Of a stretch of 64,000 nt of DNA, positions 9,386 through 16,306 are shown piece after piece; the first letter of the stretch is position 1, and every line of letters begins with the position of its first letter. A program made the translations under genes and the position numbers. The DNA is taken from the NCBI RefSeq assembly GCF_947500835.1, contig NZ_CANMTQ010000001.1:496001-560000 (forward strand), read 5' to 3'. Below the pieces are notes generated by a model. That model was not told the origin of the DNA, ran no database searches, and worked only from the letters and a program-made list of their open reading frames with translations. This DNA comes from an uncultured Halomonas sp. GTDB lineage: Bacteria > Pseudomonadota > Gammaproteobacteria > Pseudomonadales > Halomonadaceae.

Positions 9386-10827
9386 TGAACGACCTTCGCA
9401 TTCTCATTGCCCGTCTCGGGTGGCCTTCCACGTCCGCACGGTGGTGGACCATGCAGGAGCTCGCAGCTCGGTTGGGAGAGCCAGCTATGAGGGTCGAAAC
9501 CGAATCCGCGCTGCTCCAGTTGCTGCGCTCGCGCAAGCTTGAGGCCGAGGTTGTCGAGGTACTGTGCATCTTTTGGATGGCGGCGAAGGGGCTCGGCTAC
9601 TCCCCCACTGCAGAACTGGCAGAGAGCATTCTGAAACCCTCCCCCCTCTCAGACCTGCTGGTGACGAGTTGTGGACTGTCGATTCAAGCCAACAATGCGA
9701 GCCTGAAAGAAGTGCCGGAGGACTTCGAGATACCGGATGACTTCAACGGCGTACAAGGCGTAGACTTGCCCAAGATCTTCCGGACTTCCATGAGCAGGCT
9801 CGAAGTCTATTCCGGACTTCCATTCGTCCGGCAGATGGCCTTTGAATGGACGGAGAACCGAGCTGCTTACCCAGATGCCCCGTACCAAGGTGATGCAGGG
9901 CACTTCATACGGCCGCTGGGGGATGGCTTCATCGGCCAGCTTTCCACGCGCACCGCTCTTCGCGCCATTTCCGCCTACCTTCGTACGATGGCGGTGGCCA
10001 AACACTTCTGGAAGATGCCGCCGGAATTGGCGGATCAGGAATCTCTTTTAGCACTACCGCTCCATCCGACTCTAGCTCTGCTTAAACCAGGGCGTCCAGA
10101 CTGGTTCCCGGAACCAACTGACTTCGACGGCGATACCGAAGCGATCGAAACATCATTTCGTACCCTCCTTGCCCGCGTGGCGGCAGCACGTCATGGCGAC
10201 GAACTAATCGCCTTCAACTCGCCAGTCGTGATGTCCATGGAACGGTGTGTGGAGGTGTCCCTGGTACGGTGGTCACAGGTCGCTGGCGGCAACATTGACG
10301 ATGCGGACTTGGCGGCTCACCTTGAGTCCTTCTGGACACGCAGGCAAGCGCTTTCCAGCAAAACTCCGGAACCACTCAGCACAACGACCCTCGTAGTTCC
10401 ACCGACACTCGAACAACTGGTGGACAAAGCTTGTAAAGCTTGGCCGCTGGCCGGCACGCTCGACTTCGACCGGATGGGTTACCTCCAGCATGATCTGTAT
10501 CCATCACGGCTCTTCTTTCCGACGATGTCTGGTTTGCATGAGGTTGAGATCACGCTTCGTGACGGACAGCTAGAGGTAGAGGTAGAAAATCAGGTCGTCG
10601 CTGATCTTTGCTACTGGAACGCAGGGTGGGGACCGGCTCGACCAAGACAACTTCGTGGAAATTGTGGGACGGCACTCATCTCACGCGGGAAAGCGTATCG
10701 CAAGAGTATAGACGCTGAAAGCAGGTCGCTGCGTGCGTTTTATCTATGGCAGATACGTACGCTGCAACGAAGCGGTAGCTTTGACGAGTTCAGCGAGACA
10801 TTAGCTACAGGCACCATATATGTTTAG
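9385..10827 (+). CDS. Unknown protein, third gene of the nuclease/STAND operon
   Basis: The protein has 480 residues from the ATG at 9385, which shares its A with the TGA of the previous gene (TGATG coupling). A TTG codon lies just upstream in frame, but the ATG is preferred. I recognise no family. The N-terminus (ARWWTMQELAARLGEP, then alternating helices ending near residue 100) looks helical and repeat-like. The rest is mixed, with a beta-rich stretch near HEVEITLRDGQLEVEVE. No signal peptide, membrane span or nucleotide-binding motif is seen. The overlap shows it is produced together with the two large proteins. A regulator, inhibitor or trigger-recognition partner is possible, but nothing in the sequence decides this. 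Confidence 0.65.
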   Translation: MNDLRILIARLGWPSTSARWWTMQELAARLGEPAMRVETESALLQLLRSRKLEAEVVEVLCIFWMAAKGLGYSPTAELAESILKPSPLSDLLVTSCGLSIQANNASLKEVPEDFEIPDDFNGVQGVDLPKIFRTSMSRLEVYSGLPFVRQMAFEWTENRAAYPDAPYQGDAGHFIRPLGDGFIGQLSTRTALRAISAYLRTMAVAKHFWKMPPELADQESLLALPLHPTLALLKPGRPDWFPEPTDFDGDTEAIETSFRTLLARVAAARHGDELIAFNSPVVMSMERCVEVSLVRWSQVAGGNIDDADLAAHLESFWTRRQALSSKTPEPLSTTTLVVPPTLEQLVDKACKAWPLAGTLDFDRMGYLQHDLYPSRLFFPTMSGLHEVEITLRDGQLEVEVENQVVADLCYWNAGWGPARPRQLRGNCGTALISRGKAYRKSIDAESRSLRAFYLWQIRTLQRSGSFDEFSETLATGTIYV

Positions 10828-10856
10828 CTCGGTCTTCAGCGGTGAGGTGGCGATAG

Positions 10857-11015
10857 CTATAAGTCATGGTAACTGATGGATAAGGTGTTGCACTTGGAAC
10901 TGGAGATCGCCCCCTCATAGCCCGGAATCTCCCAATCATCTTCGAAGCACCTAAGCACCCAGCCGTAGCCCTCTTCTGGAGGACACGGATCGATCTTGAA
11001 GCTGTATCGCGGCAT
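10857..11015 (-). CDS. Small protein or remnant, 52 aa
   Basis: A short frame runs from ATG 11015 to TAG at 10857. It begins MPRYSFKIDPCPPEEGYGWV and contains WEIPGYEG. The start resembles small proteins in phage and island DNA that begin PRYxFxxDP and continue GGWRLRLxED. Those I recall are longer, so this may be a truncated relative. It points against the upstream operon and ends 30 bp from it. Confidence 0.35.
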   Translation of the reverse strand: MPRYSFKIDPCPPEEGYGWVLRCFEDDWEIPGYEGAISSSKCNTLSISYHDL

Positions 11016-11103
11016 TTCCGTATCCGGCTGGTGAACACACCTTCCGCTGAGCCCCGACTTCGATGACGGTAGGTGTCCACCTATTCCTTAGTGGACACCT
11101 ACC

Positions 11104-11472
11104 ATGAGTGAGTTAAGCGTATTGGAGGCGCCTCGCAAGCGCCGCCGCTTTACTGCCGAGTTCAAGGCCAGGATCGTGGACGCGTGCCAGCAACCTGACG
11201 CCTCGGTAGCCGGCATTGCAATGGCGCATGCCCTGAACGCCAATCTGGTCCATAAATGGATCCGCGAGGCTCGGCGGTCGGCGTCAGTAAGTAATACCCC
11301 GGCGTTTGTTCCAGTGCCGATGGCAAGCACCGCCACACCAGCGGCGGGCCAGCATCGGGAAGCCGAGCGTATACGCCTTTCACTGCCGACTCCCAAAGGC
11401 ACGGTGACCATCGAATGGCCGGTGTCCGATGCGCAGGGCTGTCGAGCGCTGCTTCGGGACCTGCTGTCGTGA
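11104..11472 (+). CDS. tnpA: IS66 accessory protein TnpA
   Basis: The protein has 122 residues. The N-terminus (RRRFTAEFKARIVDACQQ, then IAMAHALNANLVHKWIREAR) is the helix-turn-helix of the transposase-8/IS66 OrfA family, which binds element ends. No clear ribosome site precedes the ATG; instead a 12-bp inverted repeat (11069-11080 with 11091-11102) ends one base before it. Its TGA overlaps the GTG of tnpB (GTGA). Confidence 0.85.
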   Translation: MSELSVLEAPRKRRRFTAEFKARIVDACQQPDASVAGIAMAHALNANLVHKWIREARRSASVSNTPAFVPVPMASTATPAAGQHREAERIRLSLPTPKGTVTIEWPVSDAQGCRALLRDLLS

Positions 11473-11804
11473 TCCGTATCGACGAGATCTGGCTGGCCAC
11501 CGAGCCGCTGGACATGCGCGCCGGCCCCGATACCGCCTTGGCTCGGGTGGTAAGGATCTTCGGCACCGCTCGACCGCACTGTGCCTATTTGTTCGCCAAC
11601 CGGCGCGGCAACCGCATGAAAGTGCTGATCCACGATGGCCTGGGGGTCTGGCTGTGCGCGCGCCGCCTCAACCAGGGCACGTTCCACTGGGCCGGTAACC
11701 GGCACGGCGACCGGGTAAAACTGTCGCCTGAGCAAGTGACGGCGCTGGTTCAGGGCCTGCCCTGGCAGCGCATCGGCCCGGCGGGGGCGATTTCGGTACT
11801 GTAA
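11469..11804 (+). CDS. tnpB: IS66 accessory protein TnpB
   Basis: The protein has 111 residues from the GTG at 11469, which overlaps the tnpA stop by 4 bp. It shows the family pattern: IWLATEPLDMRAGPDTAL, then YLFANRRGNRMKVLIHDGLG and LCARRLNQGTFHW. IS66 TnpB is required for transposition, though its biochemical role is unclear. Length matches the usual 110-120 residues and it looks intact. Confidence 0.9.
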   Translation: MIRIDEIWLATEPLDMRAGPDTALARVVRIFGTARPHCAYLFANRRGNRMKVLIHDGLGVWLCARRLNQGTFHWAGNRHGDRVKLSPEQVTALVQGLPWQRIGPAGAISVL

Positions 11805-11894
11805 TATCCGGCAAGTACCGGCACAGAACGCGGCGCCTGACCATTCGATGATCTGCGCATCCCACTGTTGTCAGCGGACTGGCATAATCGACGG

Positions 11895-13419
11895 ATGAAT
11901 ACGTCGCCCGACCTGTCCCAGCTCTCACCCGACCAGCTCCGCCATCTGGCGGCAACGCTGATGGCGCAGGTCGAGGAAAAAGATCAGGCGCTGCGTCACA
12001 GCGAGCAGATCAACCAGAAGCTGACCCATGAACTGGCGCTGCTCAAGCGCCATAAGTTCGGCCCGCGCAGCGAGCACCTCAATGGGCTGCAGATCAGTCT
12101 GCTGGACGAGGGGGTCGACGCCGATATCGCTGCCATCGAGGCCGAGCTAGAGGCACTGGCAAGGCCGACGACCCCGCCAGCCAAGAAGACGCCCAAGCGT
12201 GCCCCGCTGCCTCCCGAGCTACCACGCACCGACATCCGGCACGACCCCGAGAATGCGCACTGCGCGTGTGGCGGTGAACTGCGCCGGATCGGCGAAGAGG
12301 TCAGCGAGAAACTCGACTATACGCCCGGTGTGTTTACCGTCGAGCGCCATATCCGCGGCAAGTGGGTCTGCGACGGGTGCGAGACACTGACCCAGGCACC
12401 GATGCCGGCCCAGGTAATCGACAAGGGCATCCCCACCGCGGGGCTACTGGCTCAGGTGATGATCGCCAAATACGCCGACCATCAGCCGTTGTATCGACAG
12501 GCGCAGATCTTTGCCCGCGCCGGCGTGGCAATGCCACGCTCCACCCTGGCGGAATGGATCGGTGTCTGCGGCGTGCGGCTCCAGCCGCTGATCGACGCGC
12601 TGCGTGATCTGTTGCTCGATGAACCCGTGCTGCATGCCGACGAAACCCCAGTGCCGATGCTCGCCCCGGGCAAGAAGAAGACCCATCGCGCCTACCTCTG
12701 GGCCTATGCCACCACGCCCTACGCCGGGCTGAAAGCGGTCATCTATCACTTCACCGAGGGGCGCGGTGGCCAGCATGCCCGTGACTTCCTCGGCGACTGG
12801 CAAGGCAAGCTGATCTGCGACGACTATGGCGGCTACAAGCAGAGCTTTGCCAACGGCGTCACCGAGATCGGCTGCATGGCCCATGCACGGCGCAAGTTCG
12901 TCGACCTGCACGTGGCGGGCAAGAGCCAGATTGCCGGGCAGGCCATCGAGCTGATCGGCCAACTCTACCAGGTGGAGCGCGAGGCCCAGGCGCTGATCGC
13001 GGAAGAGCGCCAACGGCTACGGGAGACAAGAGCAAAGCCCATCGCCGATGCGCTACACCGCTGGATGCTGGCTCATCGCGAGAAGGTCCTGAACGGCTCG
13101 GCGACGGCGAAAGCTGGATTACAGCCTGAAGCGTTGGACGGCGCTGACGCGCTACCTCGACGACGGCGGGTTGCCGATCGACAACAACCGGGTGGAGAAT
13201 CTGATTCGGCCCTGGGCGCTGGGCCGCTCGAACTGGCTGTTCGCCGGTTCGCTGCGTAGCGGCCAGCGGGCCGCCACCATCATGAGCCTCATTCAGTGCG
13301 CCAAGTTGAACGGCCATGAGCCCTACGCCTACCTGAAGGACGTGCTGGAACGGTTGCCGACCCACAAGGCCAGCCAGCTCCACGAGCTCCTGCCTCACCA
13401 TTGGCAGCACACTGCCTGA
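11895..13419 (+). pseudogene. tnpC: IS66 DDE transposase TnpC, frameshifted
   Basis: From ATG 11895 the frame shows the IS66 layout: coiled-coil start, zinc-ribbon-like CACGGEL...CDGCETL, and the first two catalytic Asp motifs (HADETPVP and CDDYGGYK). At about 13112 (GCGAAAGCTGG) two bases appear to be missing relative to the expected AKALDYSLKRW, and reading continues in another frame to 13419 with IDNNRVENLIRP, which carries the catalytic Glu, and the normal C-terminus. The active site is therefore split across frames. Left uncorrected, the first frame runs into unrelated sequence and stops at 13259. Confidence 0.85.
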
Positions 13420-13577
13420 TCACTGACAAGCGGTAATGCCCGAACGCTTACCGTATTCCAGACCTACGGACCACTCATACCAGTAAGGATCCCCTAGACC
13501 CGCACCGGGGTTCTTTGACTTCGACGTCATACGCTCCAGTCACCTTCGTCTAACCAACACCACGCTCTATGGCTGGT

Positions 13578-13829
13578 TCATAGCACATCTATAAACCATA
13601 CCAGCAACACCGCCTGGTTAGGTGCCAAATTTAGCAAGTAGTCGCCCTCGGTTTCTTCCAGGACCAGGCGCTTCTCCTCGCGCTTGGTGAGGTGGTAGTG
13701 GGTCAACTCCAACTCGCTGACGTACTCCCCCTTACGGTCGTAGCCGCCGGCCGTACCGGCCATCCAACCGTGGGTCGTCATCGCTTCGATGATGTCCCAC
13801 TGGAGCTGAGCTCCCCTGCTGTTCGCCAT
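13578..13829 (-). pseudogene. Scrap resembling type I restriction subunit HsdR
   Basis: The 83-residue frame begins MANSRGAQLQWDIIEAMTTH and GWMAGTAGGYDR, like the N-terminus of one HsdR branch. After about residue 40 it continues ELTHYHLTKREEKRLVLEE, like a much later part of the same proteins. An internal deletion that joined both ends would explain it. The last residues (FIDVL) look unrelated. No nuclease or helicase motif is left. No hsdM or hsdS is present. The match is from memory of the family, so moderate confidence only. The strip 13452-13577 holds nothing I recognise. Confidence 0.45.
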
Positions 13830-13930
13830 GTCATCCCCTGCGCCTGGCGTAACTGTGCGTAACAGCCTAGCGCCTTAGGGAGATAAGGAGAAGTCTACTT
13901 AGGCCGGTACATCGCTGGGGGTATTAGGCG

Positions 13931-14857
13931 TCATCTCCGAAGGCTACCCAGCGCCTGCTCCAATAGCTTCAGAGACTGACGGTGCTTGTCAGCCCCCATC
14001 TTCTGGATATTGGCGAGCTTCCAGCGCACGGCTGGCAGCCGATCCACGCCCGACAGCGGAAGCAGCGCCCAGTCAAGAGCTCCCTGCTTGAAGGACAGAA
14101 GAAAGCGAACATCTTCATGCTTCATCAGCTGTCCCAGCCGCGACAGCAACTCATCACGGACGCTCTCCAACTCCTGCAAAGGAAGGTCAACCCTGGCCAT
14201 CCCGACAAACTCCTGTCGGTAGACGTAGTCCAACGGCTTCAGTCGCGGGTTGATCACTTCGTTCAAGGGCCTGGGATGCCCCAGCAAATAGACCAGAAAG
14301 CCTTCGAATACGCTTCGATCCAGGCTGCCCTGGTTCAGCAGCAGCTTCACATCGAAAAGGTCCCTGGGGTGCTGGCGATCCAGCGCGGCGCAGATCTTGC
14401 CACCATACAGGTCCGGCAGTGACACCACCTGCACCGCAGCGAAGCCGTAATCGTCTTCCACGGCTTCAACGACATCGCGCTCTTGGGGCGGGTGCAGAGT
14501 GCCACGCAGTACCGGCGATACCTCCACCTTCACCTTCACCTGGCTACGCCCTCGACTCACCAGGATCCTCAGCTCGTCTCGGCGATTATCCTGAAGCTCG
14601 GCCCGCACACCTGGCAGTCGGGCGCTGAAAGTATCTACCAGTCGCTGCAGCGCCTCGCGACAGCGTCGCAGTGCCTCGTCACGGGGCTCCAGCGGCAAGT
14701 AGGCCAGGTCGATATCGACCGATAGACGGGGTAATGGCTGCACGAAGAGATTGATGGCCGTGCCGCCCTTGAGGGCGAAGCACGGCTCGTCATTGAGAAA
14801 AGGCAGCAGCGAGACCAGCAGCCGGACCTGTTCGTGGTAGCGAGCTTCAATCGGCAT
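13931..14857 (-). CDS. abiEii: AbiEii/AbiGii family nucleotidyltransferase toxin
   Basis: The protein has 308 residues. It carries the nucleotidyltransferase signature of type IV toxin AbiEii: LKGGTAINLF (K30-G-G-T), then LPRLSVDIDLAYL with R44, S46, D48 and D50, followed by KVKVEVSP and the DLYGGKICAALDRQHPRDLFD segment typical of the family. AbiEii toxins halt growth; the related MenT enzymes do so by adding nucleotides to tRNA. The start lies 11 bp inside the end of abiEi, so the two are coupled, antitoxin first. Length fits full-size members and no damage is seen. In phage abortive infection the pair acts as abiE. Confidence 0.88.
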   Translation of the reverse strand: MPIEARYHEQVRLLVSLLPFLNDEPCFALKGGTAINLFVQPLPRLSVDIDLAYLPLEPRDEALRRCREALQRLVDTFSARLPGVRAELQDNRRDELRILVSRGRSQVKVKVEVSPVLRGTLHPPQERDVVEAVEDDYGFAAVQVVSLPDLYGGKICAALDRQHPRDLFDVKLLLNQGSLDRSVFEGFLVYLLGHPRPLNEVINPRLKPLDYVYRQEFVGMARVDLPLQELESVRDELLSRLGQLMKHEDVRFLLSFKQGALDWALLPLSGVDRLPAVRWKLANIQKMGADKHRQSLKLLEQALGSLRR

Positions 14858-15623
14858 GCAGGAACGCCTCCGGCACCGTCACGTGATATTCCCTGTCCAG
14901 CTTGCCGCCCTGGCAGAGCTGCCGCTTGCCTTTGCCGAGTTCCAGTCGGCGTGGTTCCAGACGACCGTACCAAGCATGTCCGGCGTGGCGAGCCAGCACC
15001 AGGAAGGCCCGCTTGGTTCTCACCGAACGGCATCCCTCCAGCAATGCCTGCAGCCGGCGCGGACGCAGCGTATTGAGCCCGCCGAAGGTGTCCACCAGCT
15101 CGCTGCCGAACAGCAGCTCATTCGGCGTCACGGCGATCCACTCCAGGACCGCTCGCTCGGGGGTCGATACCTGCAAGCTGAAGGCCCTGCCATCCGGCGT
15201 GTAGTCAGTGAAACTACCGGGAAGCTGCACTGGCAGGCCCTTTTCAGAGTGGAGCACCATCCGCCCTGCCCACTCGGCATCACTCAACCATCGGGGCAGT
15301 CGAGCGGCCTCCTTGCCATACAGATGTGTCGTGCTCTCCCCCATCGGCAGATAGTGGGCAAAGCCATGCAGTGCCAGGGCCGTCTGGCCACCCGGCCAAA
15401 ATGGTGGCATCCCCGAGCCGTCGCTCGCCTGCAGGGCGAAAACAGCGCTCTCCCAGGTAAGAGGCTCCCCCGCTTGGCAGTAGGCGCCGTGCCCCACGCG
15501 TTGCAGCCAGCCACTGCCGGCCAGCTTACGCGCCTGATCAGAGGTGACGCCATGTGACGCCAGCCAGGCGGTCGTCACCACGGCCCCATACGGTATCTTG
15601 TGCAGCAGCTGGTTTATTTTCAC
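14847..15623 (-). CDS. abiEi: AbiEi family antitoxin / autorepressor
   Basis: The protein has 258 residues from a GTG at 15623 (the upstream frame reaches a stop without an ATG). The N-terminus (INQLLHKIPYGAVVTTAWLA, then GVTSDQARKLAGSGWLQRVG, ending HGAYCQAGEPLTW) is the winged-helix AbiEi domain. The C-terminal half (STPERAVLEWIAVTPNELLF, then GLNTLRPRRLQALLEGCRSV) is the neutralising domain. AbiEi represses its own operon by binding inverted repeats and counters the toxin. The half-sites found around its start (next entry) fit that model. Confidence 0.88.
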   Translation of the reverse strand: MKINQLLHKIPYGAVVTTAWLASHGVTSDQARKLAGSGWLQRVGHGAYCQAGEPLTWESAVFALQASDGSGMPPFWPGGQTALALHGFAHYLPMGESTTHLYGKEAARLPRWLSDAEWAGRMVLHSEKGLPVQLPGSFTDYTPDGRAFSLQVSTPERAVLEWIAVTPNELLFGSELVDTFGGLNTLRPRRLQALLEGCRSVRTKRAFLVLARHAGHAWYGRLEPRRLELGKGKRQLCQGGKLDREYHVTVPEAFLHAD

Positions 15624-15681
15624 TTTAAAAAGCGACCTTACATTCCGTCTTCAAAGTGAAGAATAAACCACAATGGTTTAT
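15610..15681. promoter_or_regulatory. Three TGGTTTAT half-sites at the abiE promoter (candidate AbiEi operator)
   Basis: TGGTTTAT occurs on the plus strand at 15611-15618 and 15674-15681 and inverted (ATAAACCA) at 15663-15670. The last two form a perfect palindrome around CAA. The first overlaps codons 2-5 of abiEi and forms a longer imperfect inverted repeat with the second (TTTCACTTT against AAAGTGAA). AbiEi is known to repress through paired inverted repeats upstream of its gene; assignment here is inference. The rest of the gap to 15842 shows no gene. Confidence 0.55.
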
Positions 15682-15842
15682 CTTCAAGCACAAAATCGCC
15701 ATTCAATGCCGTTTTTAGGATGGAATTTAAACCAAAAGCCGAGTCTCCGGCCTTGCTTGAGGCCGAATTCAGCAGGAGGTAGCTTGAGGGACGAAGCTAG
15801 CAGAGAAGGCCGCTGCAGGGGACAAAGCGGCCACACATCACG

Positions 15843-16199
15843 TCAATCCTGATAGTGCGTGTACTTTTTCGCACTTCCCTTCACTTGGTCGGCGGGATAT
15901 TTCTCCGCATTCTTTTCCATCTTCGCCCGGCATGCCGCTTCGATATCCACATCCAGCTTGCCCGCCAGCCGGATCAGATAGAGCTGAACATCGGCAATTT
16001 CGTCGCGCACGGCGGCCAGTTGTTGCTCATCCAGCTCCCTGGACTGCGCCTCGGTCAGCCACTGGAAGCACTCCTGCAGTTCAGCTGCCTCTACCGTCAG
16101 CGCCATGGCCAGGTTCTTGGGCGAGTGGAACTGGTCCCAGTCTCGCTCGGTGGCGAACTGGTCCATGGCGTCGCGGAGTTGCTTGAACGGGTCTGACAT
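15843..16199 (-). CDS. MazG-like nucleotide pyrophosphohydrolase
   Basis: The protein has 118 residues. It shows the all-alpha MazG/RS21-C6 pattern: FHSPKNLAMALTVEAAELQE (metal-binding ExxE) and VRDEIADVQLYLIRLAGKLD (second ExxD), followed by KMEKNAEKYPADQVKGS. Such enzymes hydrolyse (d)NTPs to monophosphates and pyrophosphate in the cytoplasm, and are used in housekeeping or against phage nucleotides or alarmones. It lies 107 bp downstream of the DUF2075-S24 gene on the same strand. An imperfect stem-loop (about 16232-16258) without a T-run sits between them. Co-expression is plausible but not shown. Confidence 0.85.
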   Translation of the reverse strand: MSDPFKQLRDAMDQFATERDWDQFHSPKNLAMALTVEAAELQECFQWLTEAQSRELDEQQLAAVRDEIADVQLYLIRLAGKLDVDIEAACRAKMEKNAEKYPADQVKGSAKKYTHYQD

Positions 16200-16306
16200 C
16201 TAGGGCTCACCTGATTCTGCGGTATCGGATGGCGGAGAGCATGCCTGCTCTGCCGCTCGCTATCTAGCCTACATCGGCATAGGCGACCATCCGGCCGCCC
16301 ACTCGC

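Larger units (their letters stand above)
11069..13451 (+). mobile_element. IS66-family insertion sequence, frameshifted
   Basis: The element carries tnpA, tnpB and tnpC in the usual IS66 order. The proposed ends are GTAGGTGTCC at 11069 and the complement of GTAAGCGTTC ending at 13451; they match only imperfectly, and I see no 8-bp target duplication, so the exact limits are uncertain. tnpC carries a frameshift, so this copy is probably not autonomous. It separates the nuclease/STAND operon from the AbiE region. Confidence 0.75.

Noticed and set aside
13111-13119. Programmed frameshift in tnpC
   Set aside because: No slippery heptamer of the usual kind is seen, and IS66 TnpC is normally made from one frame; a plain mutation is simpler.
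16232-16258. Terminator between the DUF2075-S24 and MazG-like genes
   Set aside because: The stem-loop has a bulge and lacks a T-run, so termination cannot be claimed.
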